64,000 nucleotides of DNA from Vitellaria paradoxa (GCA_019916065.1 CM034240.1:45334026-45398025); one strand, 5' to 3'. Shown: positions 21,159-33,105, counted from the stretch's first letter. Translations and numbers: made by a program. The notes: generated from the sequence alone by a model not told the origin.

Positions 21159-24100
21159 GGAGGACCCAGAATTTGGGGCAAATTTGTATTTTAAAGTAAA
21201 TAGTGACAAAAATAAAAAGACAGTGGGGCAAAAGTTAATAATAAAGAGACAAAAGTAAAATTTACAAGTAAATAAGAACAAAATTAATAATCTTTTGTGT
21301 AATTTTCCAAATCAAAGGGGGCAATTGCCCTGCGGGGCCCTTCCTTAGTCATAAAAGTTACCTTGTTTGTGTTTGTTTGATTCTGGCAGATTACTTACGG
21401 TTCAGTCATCAAGCTAATGCATGAAAGAACAAGATTCCGATTGCATTCACACGATGTACCATATGGTTCCGGCAGTGGGCAACAGTCGGTTACTGGATTC
21501 CCTAATGTTGATGATTCCAATAGCTACTGGGTATGACAATTTTAATTTTTTTCTTCATATTTTCATCATTTTATATTAACTTAACTGAGATATATATATG
21601 TATGTTTTACAATTACGTTTTCCAAATATTATATATATATATTTATAATAAGACTAGAGATCAGGTTTGAAGTTTTCAAGTTTAATAGGTGGCTTTTTTT
21701 GGCTAGATTGTTACGCCTGTGCCAGACACATCTGCTAAGCAGGGGGACACCATCAAAAGTGGAACAATTATCCGATTGCAACATATGAGGACAAGGAAAT
21801 GGTTGCATAGCCACTTGCATGCATCCCCAATTTCAGGCAATCTTGAGGTTGGCAATTGCTTTTTCTATACTCCTTGACTCCTAATGGTTTTTGATATTTT
21901 GTTGTGTTATTGTAAAGAAATTTTAGCATTCTGCTTAGGCTCTTGCCTTTCATGTTCTGCTTAACTTTGAGCATAAGCATGCAAATTTGAAGAATGCAAT
22001 AGTATTTATTACACTTATCCCCTCCTTCCTTTCATGGATATTTATGTTGTTGTTGTAGTAAAGTGTAATTCCGAGGGCAACATAAGTGGTTGGGGTATTG
22101 AGGTTTAAGTGCTTTGGGGCATAAAGTCTTAGGTTCAATCCTCACTGGGTATTATTACTCTTTGAGGTCCATCCAAGGGCGAAACCCTGCTTTACTCAGC
22201 TATGCAAATGGGGGTCCTGCAGTCCTAGAAGTTTACTCCTAATAAGTCAACGTTTTCCAGGTGTTGATTACCTGAGTTATCGGGAAATGTATATGTTAGG
22301 AGGGTTTTATTGGAATTTTAGAGGAATTGCTATGAAGGAAATTAATAGTTGCTTCCTTGATAAGGCAAATTTTGTTGTGCAGTTAGTGGCTTATGCAAAT
22401 CTCATTATTTTAACACTCCCTTGTCGCCTTAACTATAATGTTTCTGCAACACGGATCTTTGCATCATTAGTTGTTAATTGCGCTTTTAATTTTAATTATT
22501 TTATCAGTTGTTCTTTGGATCTTCGATTATGATTATTAAGTTCCATAATTCTGACTTATTCCACTGCTCCCCCACTCCTCCTCTCTCCATCAGGAGGGGG
22601 GGCTGATGGATATTCTTGTCCAACAACTTAACTGGTTCTTCATATTTTTCATCATAATTAGACACTGTTAATTTGTTAAATCTTTGGTTTAGTTTGTGTT
22701 ATTTTGCTGCACATTATTCTATAAAAAATTGTTGCTTATCTATGTATTTCAAAAATTAAATAATCCACTGCTATCTATATTTTCTTTCATGTTGCAGTAA
22801 GATATAATCTTTTTTTTTTCTCACTTATAAATGACTAGCTTGTAGTTTAGTGCAAAATATGCTGTCAATCTTCTGTTTAAATTGTAGTCTTTTATATTGT
22901 TTGGCTAGACCATCATTCAAATAAAAAGAACATTCACTTTACGAACTACTTTTGATTTTTTTTGGGCAACATATGATTGAATCCTTCAAATGCACGTGGC
23001 TGGGTCTCACCATTATAACTATGTGTGAGGGATCGCCCTTCCTACCAAACCAACCCCTACTCTCTCAAGAAAAAGGGGGACAAAAAAAATAGGAAAGGCT
23101 GGTTTCTGTATGGTGTTGTGATAAGTGGGAAGATTCTCACAAGTATTGATAGTTTATTTTTGAGGAGGCAAAATTTAGTTAAATTGTGTTGCCTTTGTAA
23201 GAATGAAGTGGAATCCATCGATCATATACTTAATTCATTGCTCCTAGAACAAAGACTATGAGATATGATTTTATCATGTTTTGGAGTGTGTTGGTTGTTC
23301 TCGTAGGATACTAAAATGTTGTTTGAGGATTGGTGGGCTTATAGGTAGCATTCAAGAGAGGAGGAGGTATGGCAAGTGGTTCCATTTTGTTTGACTTGTC
23401 TTCTTTGGAAGGAGAGGAATAGGAAAACATTCCAAGGAACTGTGAGTTGTCTTTTTGGGCAAGTGAGGAAGGTATATAATTGAATTTGAATAATTTTTTT
23501 ACTTTTGTTGAGGATATGATAGTTTCAGGTTGAGGGGGGGGGATTTATTTTTAATTGATAGGCATGCCCTAAATGCCTTTTTCTTATTAATAAAGTTTTA
23601 TTTTATAGATAAACTAAAGTAAAAAAGAAAGAAAGGTGGGCTGTCTGCCAACCTTCACTTTTTGGATCTAGGGGCACTAACATGGATAGATAAAATAAAA
23701 TAAAGGGTAAATTACACCTAAACCCCCTAAACATTTGTGTGATTACACATGGAGCCCCTTGACATTTCAAATTTACGGGCACTACCCTTATTTTGAAATG
23801 TTTGTATCCCAGACCACCTTCCGTCTGCTTGCCGTTAGGGTTTTATTCAAAAACAATGACGTCAGCCATAAAAGCTAATTAGAATGTCATTTTTACCCTT
23901 TTCTATCCTTTCATCATATGCAAAATGACTGAAATACCCTTCAATCAAACCTTTAACTATTCAGAGGGATTTACTGTGTGTTCTCCCTCTCCCTCTCCAC
24001 CACTCTCACTGATTTCGACCTCTCTACACCCACCTCCACCTCACAATCTCTCAAATCCCGTCTCAAAAAATGGCAAGACCCTTTATGGTCTCTTCCTCCT

Positions 24101-26019
24101 TAGCTTCTCCCTAACCCTTGCAATTTTGATTTCATCGTTGGAGTTTATCGGGAATGGCTGTGGGACCTCGATGACTCGATTGCCGGCGTTGGAGACGTAG
24201 GCATGGATAGACTTCTTGATGGCACTGTAGGCGTAGTGGATAATGACAGCGGCATCACCTTTTGGAACTTGCCCTCGGCGAAGTTATTGATCCAAGCGAC
24301 GGCCCCGTTGTGGTGGGCGAACTCTGATTGTATGTCGGCGTCAGAGATTTGGGAACGCTTGGGTTTTACAGTTAGTTTTATGGTGGTGGCAGGTGGCTGT
24401 TTCGCTATTTTCATGGAGGTCAAAGGGGCGACGATGGTGGTGTTTGTAGTAGGCCATAGAGGGAAGTGGGTGTAGAGATTGACCATGGGAATGCTTGATT
24501 TTAGGCAATTCAAGGTCTGATCAGTGTACATACCTTGGTTAGAAAAATTTTAGATTTTGGTTGTCATTGTCAACTCAAGTGGTGTATTCATTGTTCTGGA
24601 AGTGTAAATGCAACAGCGGTTGCCTTGAATACTTGTGTATATATATATGGTGCATTTGGAGTGCCAAAATTGACCAAACAACTTTCTTCGCACCAAAAAC
24701 CACCAACTTTTTTCAAATTTTACCAACTTTTATCAACTCTCACTTTTTTCGATAAACACACCAAGCACCCAACAATCCAAAATTTACATACTCCCCCCAA
24801 CCCCGTCCCCCCCCCCCCTCCCCCAAAAAAAAAATGGCAGTCCAAACAGGCACATAATGGCATTACCTTTATTTGCTGGAAGGTCCTTATGCCCCCTTTG
24901 GTAAAAGGAATGGAATGGTCGTTCCTACACTTTTATTTCATTACTGCATTTGGTAAGCTTATTTTGAAAGGCTGCTTTATGCTTATTTGATGAAAGGGAA
25001 TGAAATGATAGTGTGAGGATGACCTTTTCATTCCGTTCACTTGTACCAAAGTAGGCCTTAATACCCATACTTGAGTTAATAAACTTTCAATGATTGCCCC
25101 TTTCCACCTAAGAACTGCTGTCCAATGTTTCTCTGTCCAGCTAAAAGCACACCAAATTGCAAGTATATTTGTTCGAAGTCTCTAGAAAATCACTCACACC
25201 CTTTTCCTTGGTGCTGGCCCTGCTGAACCTCGGAAAGTTTGTCGTAATAGTTTTATGATGTATTATACCGTTATGTTGTAGTCTGCTGTAGTAGTTTTAT
25301 GATTTACTAGACCACTCATTCTAACATGAAATTTATACATTCACCCATTTGTGATAAACCAATTTTTAATTCGGTGGAAATTTGAGCCTTGAAGTTTGGA
25401 GTTAAAGCTGCATTGTAATCTTGATAGGTGAGTTGCTTTGGAGGGGATGGTGAATCTGATACCGGGGACTATTGGAGGTAAGACTTGCTGGTGACATGTT
25501 TAAATAATACAATATATGTTTGCTCCCTGCATGGAAATCTCACTTCTTTCTCTCCTCAGAGTTGAAATAGAGGGAAGTGGGAAAAATTGGAGGCAAGATC
25601 AAAGAATCAGGCTTCGTCATGTGGACACTGGTGGTTACCTACACAGCCATGACAAGAAATACACCCGAATAGCTGGGGGTCAGCAAGAGGTACATTTAAA
25701 ACCTTTTACATGCTGTTCTCCAACAATGCATTTGTTGTCTACCTTTGAGCGTCTTTCTGCACCTCCATGGATGAATATTGACATGCTTGTGTGTGAGAGC
25801 ATTCTCAATCTGTTACGTAACTATTAAGTCCTCGTTGGCTTCTCCAAATACTAGCCTACTTACCATAATCAATTTTTGTAGTGTTCGTTCGTGGAATTTG
25901 TCTCAGTTACGTCTTCCTCGCGTACATTTTTGCAGGTTTGTGGTGTTCGAGAAAAGCGTGCTGATAATGTTTGGTTGGCAGCAGAGGGTGTCTACCTCCC
26001 AATAGCAGAAAGCAAGTAG
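20753..26019 (+). CDS. SDF2: SDF2-like ER protein (MIR domains), six exons
   Basis: Coding exons are 20753-20848, 21390-21530, 21707-21847, 25428-25477, 25560-25689 and 25936-26019; all introns are GT-AG and the joined frame gives 213 residues, close to the 218 of the Arabidopsis protein. The ATG has G at -3 and +4. Residues 1-26 are a signal peptide (MAFSFFALAIFLFLNL). Three MIR repeats follow, at about 34-88, 96-150 and 152-206, with FRLHSHDVPYGSGSGQQSVT, WLHSHLHASPISGNLEVSCF and YLHSHDKKYTRIAGGQQEVC as signatures. SDF2 acts in the ER lumen with ERdj3B and BiP in glycoprotein quality control and immune-receptor maturation. The end AESK has no KDEL-type signal, as in relatives. Intron 3 is 3.6 kb and has collected a SINE-like repeat, a LINE tail, a Mutator-type fragment and a Tourist element. 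Every MIR core motif is intact, so the gene is probably functional. Confidence 0.93.
21123..21350. repeat. TA microsatellite plus DNA-repeat relic in SDF2 intron 1
   Basis: A (TA)n run at about 21129-21156 is followed by GGAGGACCCAGAATTTGGGG and, near 21318, GGGGGCAATTGCCCTGCGGG. These are the worn ends of the repeat type that also occurs at 1917 and 43125. Confidence 0.45.
22065..22280 (+). mobile_element. SINE-like sequence in SDF2 intron 3
   Basis: CATAAGTGGTTGGGGTATTG resembles an A-box region and AGGTTCAATCCTC a B box, 40 bp apart, followed by a SINE-like body. No poly(A) or target duplication was found. Confidence 0.45.
23060..23625 (+). mobile_element. L1-type LINE 3' fragment
   Basis: A frame encodes GKILTSIDSLFLRRQNLVK then LCCLCKNEVESIDHIL, the zinc-binding domain that follows plant LINE reverse transcriptases (C-x2-C, HxxxxC-like end lost). 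Further down, broken frames give CLLWKERNRKTFQG. A CTTATTAATAAAGTTTT tail ends the element. It is 5'-truncated and full of stops. Confidence 0.7.
23704..24540 (-). mobile_element. Mutator-type end carrying an L-cysteine desulfhydrase fragment
   Basis: The start GGGTAAATTACACCTAAACC matches the terminal repeats of the elements at 30132 and 51962. Inside, on the minus strand from about 24440 to 24120, the sequence encodes SDADIQSEFAHHNGAVAWIN, then FAEGKFQK, then after a one-base deletion DAAVIIHYAYSAIKKSIHAY and NRVIEVPQPFPINSNDEI. These are two separated segments of plant L-cysteine desulfhydrase (PLP-dependent aminotransferase-fold enzyme), fused with the middle missing. Gene-fragment capture between Mutator ends is the Pack-MULE pattern. 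The right terminal repeat is not found, so the copy is truncated. It cannot make an enzyme. Confidence 0.7.
24890..25057. mobile_element. Tourist-like MITE in SDF2 intron 3
   Basis: TTA flanks both sides (24887-24889, 25058-25060). The ends TGCCCCCTTTGGTAAAAGG and the inverse of TTGTACCAAAGTAGGCC pair well. Size 168 bp, no coding potential. Confidence 0.6.
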
Positions 26020-27064
26020 AACTCACCTCGGTTTCATGATATCCTTAAAACACTAGATATAGGTTTTCAGTTTTCTTTCATATTTTTGGCTGGTGTCTTT
26101 ACCTGTAGCTCATTTTCGTGCGAACGAAGAATCCTGGCATATTACTGGGCATCGTGAATTTCTGAGTTTTGTATTAGTCAGGCTAACCATCTTTTCTCAA
26201 GCTACTGATTACAATTCTGGCTGCAGTCTTCTACTTATTTCTAATGGGTTTGTGTTAAATGGTATCATGCAATTATATGATTATTCTTACATCACAAGGG
26301 TAATTTTATTGGTTGCTTTTATTTGTGTGAATTTTGTGGGATGCAGACAAATACCCTGGTCCCCAGAGCCAGACTCTTTCATTTCAATTTGTGCCCTAAT
26401 GGTTTAGTTTCATCAGTCATGACCTAAATTGTGAATTGGCTCTAGTGGGAATTGCTTCTTGAATACAACATATTAGTTGTGTGCGATGACCTAGTAAACC
26501 TCTGAATTAGTTAAGGTTAAAAAGTTCAGTTGAAACGGTGATTTGGTTCATTTGAGTTGGCTGGTTTGACTATTTTTATAATTAAAGTTGTTATTTAATT
26601 AAATTTCTTTACAGATTAAAATTTTTATTTTTTTAATTAAAGGCATTATGATTATTTATAAAGTAAGACGGTTTTTCAAAATGTTTTTATCACAAACTAA
26701 GATTTAAAGGCTGAAATTAAATTTTATTGTTTAACAAATAATTGAAATTTTTCATAAAATTTTTATTTATTTATTGTCTTATATTACTAAAACACTATAA
26801 TTTTATTTTTTGGCTTATAAAAACACTAGGATTGTGATATATGATTTTAACAAATATAAAAAGCTCATCATTTCTAATAAAGGAACCCACTTTCTTGGTT
26901 CCAAGGAGAAATTTACTTGCTTATGAGTTCTAATAGGGGATTTATTTGCTTAAAATTTTGATATAGTTGTTAAATTTATATATTTCAATTATATGAGTAA
27001 TTAAATTAAAAATACAGATAAAAAATAGAGTTCAATTAAAAAGCACGAATAAAAAAAACTTAAA
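26020..27064. other. SDF2 3' region and AT-rich spacer
   Basis: The first 300 bp are probably 3'UTR and downstream DNA. From about 26560 the sequence is AT-rich and resembles 28180-28800 (both contain CACAAACTAAGATTTAAAG/AAACTAAAATCCAAAAG and TTAAATTTTAT-AACAAATAATTGAAAT words), so one old repeat seems to flank the RTE insertion. Confidence 0.45.
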
Positions 27065-27083
27065 TAATAATAAAGTTATTTTT

Positions 27084-28093
27084 TTATGGAGAATATTGGA
27101 AAAGAAAGGAGTGTGTGTTGCATATATTGCGGCTATAAAGGATATGTATAATAGAGCCATAACATCTATACGAACGCCTGGTGGGAGACACTAAAAAGTT
27201 TCCTATCACAATTGGTTTACACTAAGGCTCAGCGTTAAACCTATACTTATTTGCTCTAATTATGGATGAGATTACAATACATATTCAGGATGAGGTGCCA
27301 TGGTGTATCCTATTTACAGATAATATTGTTTTAGTAGATGAGACGAGAGAATGAGTGAATACTAAGCTAGAATTGTTGCAGGAAACGTTAGAGATAAAAG
27401 GGTTTAGGCTAAATCGATGCAAAACGGAATATATAGAATGCAAGTTTAGTCAAAGTATAGTAACTGGTTGTATAGAAATAAGTTTAGACACACACAAGAT
27501 TGTAAAGAAAAAAAACTTGGATTTAGGGTGTAACAAGATAAATGGATTGATACTGATGTAAGTCACATGATTCAGGCTGGGTGAACTAAATAAAGAAGTG
27601 CTTCGGGGGTCTTGTGTGATTGAAAAGTTCCCCTCAAGGTGAAAGGAAAGTATTATAAGGTGACAGTAAGACCAGCGTTGCTATAGGGATCAGAGTGTTA
27701 GGCAGTAAAACATAATCATGTTCAGAAGATGGCGGTTGCGGAAATGAGAATGTTAAGATGGATGTGCGAGATTACAAGGAGAGATAGGATTAGGAACGAG
27801 AAGATTAGGAACAGAGTAGGAATATCACTGATTGAAGATAAAATGAGAGAAAATCAATTAACATGGTTAGGCGATGTTAGAAAGTATCCAACGGAGGCAC
27901 CTATTAGAAGGTGTGAAAGTATGGAGATTGCTAAAAGTAGGAGAGGAAATACATAAGAGAAGTTAGAAAGAAGCTATTAGACATAACCTTATCTACATGG
28001 ATTTAATGGAGGACATGGTCCTAAACAAATTTGATTGGCATCTTCAAATTCATATAGTCGACCCCACCTAGTGAAAAAAGTCTTAGTTTGGTT
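27084..28093 (+). mobile_element. RTE-clade LINE, 5'-truncated
   Basis: The perfect 19-bp duplication TAATAATAAAGTTATTTTT is at 27065-27083 and 28094-28112. Broken frames encode reverse-transcriptase tail motifs: IRTPGGRH, ELLQETLEIKGFRLNRCKTE, then MAVAEMRMLRWMCEITRRDR and [20 protein letters not shown], typical of plant RTE elements. The 3' end is GTCGACCCCACCTAGTGAAA. The YADD catalytic box region is degenerate (stop codons and substitutions). The minus-strand copy at 63410-64000 belongs to the same family. Confidence 0.85.
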
Positions 28094-28112
28094 TAATAAT
28101 AAAGTTATTTTT

Positions 28113-28513
28113 CATATAATAATAACTCTTAGTATTTTTAAAATTTAAAAATACAAAAAAATAATGAATATTAGTTAGGCTCAAGGGTAGTAATTTTTTT
28201 TAAATTTTAATTTTAAATTTAAATTAGTTAAATTGATTATGTTTGTTTTATTTTATAACTCGCGTATAGTTAATAATAATAATATTTTTTATTTGAATTA
28301 TTTTTATAAAATTATTAAAAATTTATTATCAAATCTAATATAGAATTCTACATATTCATCATTCTACTTTTTTTATTTTACAACTATTTGAACAAAATTA
28401 GTCTTGGAAGTGTTTTTTTTTTTTTTTAAATTCTACTTTTAAATTTAAATTGGTAAAGCTGACCATATCTATATAATAACATTTCAAAAATGTTCTCTCA
28501 TAAACTAAAATCC
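28113..28513. other. AT-rich spacer
   Basis: No gene; AT-rich sequence partly repeated from 26560-26800. Confidence 0.5.
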
Positions 28514-28528
28514 AAAAGCTAAAATTAA

Positions 28529-28721
28529 GCCCCCAGGGCGTAGCTCAGTTGGTACTCGACAGGCAGAGCTGACTTCGAACATCAGGATTCGAATCCTCGC
28601 GGACCGAACCTCCCTGCTAGGAGGCCGCTGGGTCATCCTGACTTACCCTCTCACGTGCTTGTGGGGCCGGGGCGTGAGGGCTGGCTAAGGTGTCCAGTAG
28701 CACACCTTCCTTTTGACTTCG
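28529..28721 (+). mobile_element. tRNA-derived SINE
   Basis: The perfect 15-bp repeat AAAAGCTAAAATTAA lies at 28514-28528 and 28722-28736. The insert starts with GGGCGTAGCTCAGTTGG (A box) and has CAGGATTCGAATCCTC (B box) 35 bp on, with a 120-bp GC-rich body ending CTTTTGACTTCG and no poly(A). It resembles a tRNA head but lacks a tRNA fold and 3' acceptor stem. Confidence 0.85.
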
Positions 28722-28736
28722 AAAAGCTAAAATTAA

Positions 28737-29531
28737 ATTTTATCCGCCAACAAATGGTTGAAATCTTTTACAAACTAAAATTATTTCTCAAAATCCCACT
28801 CAATTTTTGAACCACTTCACAACTTCACATTTTAATACGATGATATCTGAATCACTTCACATTTTAATACGATGATATCGTAAGTGGATTGTTCGCTCGT
28901 AAGTACATAAAATACATTTCTAAATCCAGTAGCTTATTGTTTCTGTTAACTATATATATAATGAAAGATAAAAGTCAGTTGTTATGGCTTTTATCATAAT
29001 AAATTAATAACATAAAGACACATTAACAAATTTAAAAATTTTTAGGTAATTGTTTTATTACTTTAATATTTCATTTTATTTAGAAATAATATTTAATATA
29101 TTTACCGTACCACGGAGTTCGGTTTCAAGATATTACTATGATCACGTCATTTCAAAAAGAGGCACAGAAAACAAAACAAGCAAGATATACACTAGTATAC
29201 AAAAAACATGTTTTCAGTTTAGTTGGCAGGGTTCAAAAATATTTTAAGACAAGCTTTCCTTAAATATATATATATATATATATATTAAGACACTACCAAT
29301 TACCAGCAGATCAATCAAAGACAAATTTGTGCAACGCTGGTGGACAACAATTTTCATACTTTAACCGCAAATAACTGAAACTTTGCAATAAGAAAAAATC
29401 TTTTCAATTCATAGAAATACTCGGATCATCAAAAATTTCCTAAAGAAATCCCTCAAAACCAACTAGAAGCATTGTTCCTACGGAAACTTCAAATCATGCC
29501 ACAAATTAAATGGTGATCTAATTCGATTCAC
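28737..29531. other. Spacer and eS12 3' flank
   Basis: A 26-bp word ACTTCACATTTTAATACGAT-GATATC is repeated with a 32-bp period at 28822 and 28854. A TA microsatellite lies at 29263-29284. The last 200 bp include the 3'UTR of eS12. Confidence 0.5.
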
Positions 29532-32500
29532 TCAATGAGACTTGATATACTCCTGAACAATGTGGAGGCCTTCAGTTTCCTCCCCATAATCCTGCAGAGC
29601 AAACAGAAAAGGTGAGCTTCCCTTTAGAAGGAACAAAGAGTTCAAGCGTAGGAGCAAATGTAAAAGGTCGATTTCCCATTAAATGAAAGGTGCATAAAAG
29701 AGTACAAGAGTAGAGACTAATTCCTTAGGGGTCATACCTTCACGACAAGACAAGAGCACCCCACTACCTTCCTTGCCTTTCCCTCTGAATCAATCTTGCA
29801 AAGCTGCATTCGAGGAGCAAAAACAAAAAAGAGCATTAAAGACAGTCATATCTTGGACATATTGTTCTCCAAATAAAAGAAATCTAACAGGATGTATAGA
29901 ATAAGGGACTTAATTTATTATTATTATTATTTTACCTAGGCATCCGGGCCAACATACACGCACCTTAACTAATTCTTAGGGGTTCTGAGATTGATGACCA
30001 CGCAAGCCTCAAAAACCCTATCCAGTGACCACTGGGGACTCAACTTTTTATGGACAGGGATTTGTAAATTAACAAAAGAATTTTATAAACAAGTACAGTT
30101 TGGTTAACATGCATAATATCAATTATTATTTGGGTAAATTACACTTACCTCCCCGAACATTAGGCATAATTCAGGGACCTCCTCTAACCTTTTAAATCTG
30201 ACAATTACTTTTTCTAAACCCAAATGTTTGTCACACTTAACCCCTTCCATTTAGTTTTGTTTGTAACTGTTAGGATGTCATTGTAAAAAGACTAAAATGC
30301 CTGATTACACTGTAAATTTCAATTAAGTGATTTCAAGCGATTTCAAATTTGGTGAACAAAAATCAAGTGATTTTTCAAATCTGGTGAAGAAGAAAATCTT
30401 GCGTTTTCCGATCAGTCCGCTGGTCTTTCCGACCTTCCCATGGTCGGCAATCAAACTTCCAACAATGCTCAAGCCCCGACCGACGCCGTGCTCGGCTCAA
30501 TAGACCTAACCGACCATGTACCGATGATCCCCGAATCTACAAGGGCCGTTCAACCCATCACCGGTGTGAATAAAAAAAAAAAATCCTTGATGCCAACCCC
30601 CACCCGTAATGGACAGAGAAAGTCGAACCCTTCACTTGCGGCAAAGAAGCTCTTCCAAACACTTGCATTATTAGAAACCTCCAACCTCTCCTCCCATCTG
30701 TCTTCCCTTCGCTAACAAAAGCTCTTAATCCCACAAAACCCACCCTATTTATTGATTCCTCCATTTTTGGCCTTGGTTTCGATCGCCTTAGCTATAAAAC
30801 AAGCAAAAACGAAATCAGAACACCCATAAGTCAGTTCACAATGCACAAGGGTCTGCCCATTCAGACTCACACCGAGTCTCCCAACAATTATTTCTACCAA
30901 TTGCCCTCATAATGTCTTCTTTCCTAACAATCCCGCTTGCTATCAGTACTAGACAAAACCCATTTTGTCATCCCTATTACTCCCTATATGTATTGATTGA
31001 CACACAAGTGCAAAGTGTGTCAATTACTTCTTAGAGAGAGAAACAGAGAGACCCTCTTCTCTTTTTTCTCCTTTGAAGAGTGTTCGGGCTCCATCAAGTT
31101 CTTCTCCCTCCTCATCTTCGACTTTCAGCGATCCCGTGATCAAATTGTCGATGACTTCACTTCTTAATCCCAATCGATCTTATGCTCTCTTTAAGCACTG
31201 AAGATCCCGAAAGCTCCAGGTACAGCTCACTCTCTCTTTCTTTTTCATAAGAGCTGAGAACCCAGAACCCATGGTGGCGCTGAACAGGTCTTCGATGTAT
31301 AGCCCCGGTTTGGCAAAGAAGGTCTTTAATTGATTTGCAGAGATTTTTTTTTTGGGGGGGGGGGTGGTGTTTCGTTTTGTATTTCTTGGGGTATATTTGT
31401 CTTTCATGTAAAAAATTTGGTTGATTTGGTGGACTCTGTTAAAGTTTAATGGTCCAAACTAATGGATGAGGTTAAGTGTGGCAAACATGTCGGTTCAGGG
31501 GAGGTAACGGTCAGGTTCAAAAGATTGAGAGAGGTCCCTATGCCTAATGTTCAAGGAGGTAAGTGCAATTTACCCTTACTATTTTTCTTAAGGACAACAT
31601 TGGAAGACGTCCAACTTCATAATGTATTTTTAAGTCACTTCATGCGGAACACCAAAAGACAATGCTAGATATGCTATGTATTTCAGTTCTATGCATCCAT
31701 TGGTTCCAGCACCAGAAATAAACTGACAGCTATGATTCAGCATAAAGATTTCAGCAGGGCAAAAAGTAGGTTTGAAAACCAAACCAGCATAACAGATAAA
31801 TAGTGAGATGTTGAGAGCACAACAAACAAGGTTGACACAAAAAAGGTATTCGGCAAACCATTGTGAGGGGGGAAATGCATTAAGAAATACTACTTTCATC
31901 TAATTAGAGAAGAAAACTATCAAACTAGTAGCCCCATTCACAAGCTTCCCTATGTATCAAACAAGTATCACTTGATAAAGAGGACCCTACCAAGAAATTA
32001 AACAATTCCAACTTTATTTTGTTCTTTTTTTTTTTTTTTTATAATCCAGGATTCACCGCCCAGCACAGATCCTTGGCTAATAGGCGCAAACCTTAGTGCC
32101 TGCATCATTGGGTAAAGCATAGCACTTTGTCCCTAGGGTAGTCCTCAATGAATAATAACACATAGCGGGGAATTGAACCTGAGATCTTGTGCCCCTGGCA
32201 CTTACTCAGCTCACCAACCACTTGAGCTACCCCTGTGATTGAAATAATTCTCACTTTATTATCCTTTTCAACCAAGCACATAGTGATGACAGACTAATTG
32301 TTATTATGATAAATTAAAACAACAATAACAGTAAAATCTCTGAAAACTTCCATAACAAAAGCAAATATGGTGGAGGCACGAAAGGAACAATCAACAAAAA
32401 CATTACAAGGCACAGCAATAGAGATAAAACATTAAGAAACAGTTGAAAAAAAAAAATAGATAAGCATTAAGAAATAGTAAATTTAAAATTTTACTTACAC

Positions 32501-33073
32501 CAGCCCACTCGCCAAGAGTCTTGGCACTTGGAACTGTAATCAAGCTCACATTGTGGTCACCACAAAGTCCTTTTACAAGTTTAACATAATCTGGCTGGTT
32601 GCAGTCCTCTGCCAACACACACAGCTGTGCTGCGTGCTTCTCGATCACTTTAGCACTTTCATGAATGCCTCTGGTAAGACCACCATGAGCCAACGACTTC
32701 CTCAACACAAGCTGCAAAGCTGTCATGATATCCATCGGCTCCCCAAGAGCCGGAGCAGGTGTCTCGGCCGCAACAGTCTCTTCACTGCAAAAAGAAATTT
32801 ATGAAAAGAAGGGGGATTAAAACACTGCCAATTGTTCTATAGTAGGTCACAAGAAGAGGCAACAAAACAGAAACGTCTTTCTCAGGCCGACAGTAACAGA
32901 ACTATGGTTGTAATAGAAGTAACACAAAAGTAGAATAGAGGTCATCAATATAACATAACCTTGTACTACTTTGAAGCTGTTACAAAACCACAGTAAAGTA
33001 AAGATGTTCTTTACAAAGTTCTTGCTGCAGAATATCATCAATTTTTGGAAGTGAAAATGACTTACCCTGACAT
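29532..33073 (-). CDS. RPS12: 40S ribosomal protein eS12 (RPS12)
   Basis: Minus-strand coding exons are 33066-33073, 32499-32784, 29738-29803 and 29532-29591, all with GT-AG introns and a continuous frame of 139 residues (Arabidopsis 144). The first exon encodes only MSG; a polar Ala/Glu/Pro tail follows, then [20 protein letters not shown], the L7Ae-type core with [20 protein letters not shown] and [12 protein letters not shown], then [20 protein letters not shown] and [19 protein letters not shown]. eS12 sits at the beak of the small cytosolic ribosomal subunit. An acceptor (TGGCAG) 30 bp before the ATG indicates a 5'UTR intron reaching a GTGAGT donor near 35896, so the promoter lies at about 35930-36050. 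Intron 3 (2.7 kb) hosts a Pack-MULE and a SINE. All conserved motifs are intact. Confidence 0.93.
30132..31575. mobile_element. Pack-MULE-like element in eS12 intron 3
   Basis: The terminal inverted repeats are about 85 bp: GGGTAAATTACACTTACC at the left and, inverted, GGGTAAATTGCACTTACC at the right, followed in both by GAACATTAGGCATA and GGGACCTC. The 9-bp duplication is TTATTATTT (30123-30131) versus TTACTATTT (31576-31584), one mismatch. The interior is GC-richer than the host intron and gene-like: a 91-codon frame at 30440-30715 ([20 protein letters not shown]...) and, at 31000-31215, a leader-like CT-rich stretch with a short ATG frame and a good donor CCAG/GTACAG. The source genes are not recognised. 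No transposase is present. Confidence 0.75.
32019..32245 (-). mobile_element. tRNA-derived SINE in eS12 intron 3
   Basis: On the minus strand: CAGGGGTAGCTCAAGTGG (A box), GGTTCAATTCCCCG (B box), a 140-bp body and a 16-base poly(A). Flanking repeats AATTCTCACTTTATT (32246-32260) and AATTCCAACTTTATT (32004-32018) match at 13 of 15 positions. Confidence 0.85.
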
Positions 33074-33105
33074 TTTTCTTCTTCAAAATTCTTTATCTAC
33101 AACTT

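Noticed and set aside
21123..21350. Exon of SDF2 in the high-scoring short frames of intron 1
   Set aside because: The SDF2 exons join in frame without it, and the interval is a TA repeat plus repeat ends.
28529..28610. tRNA gene
   Set aside because: A and B boxes are present, but the sequence does not close an acceptor stem or a proper anticodon arm, and a 15-bp target duplication marks a SINE.
30440..30715. Independent 91-aa gene
   Set aside because: It lies between Mutator terminal repeats inside an intron and has no recognisable family; reported as captured sequence only.
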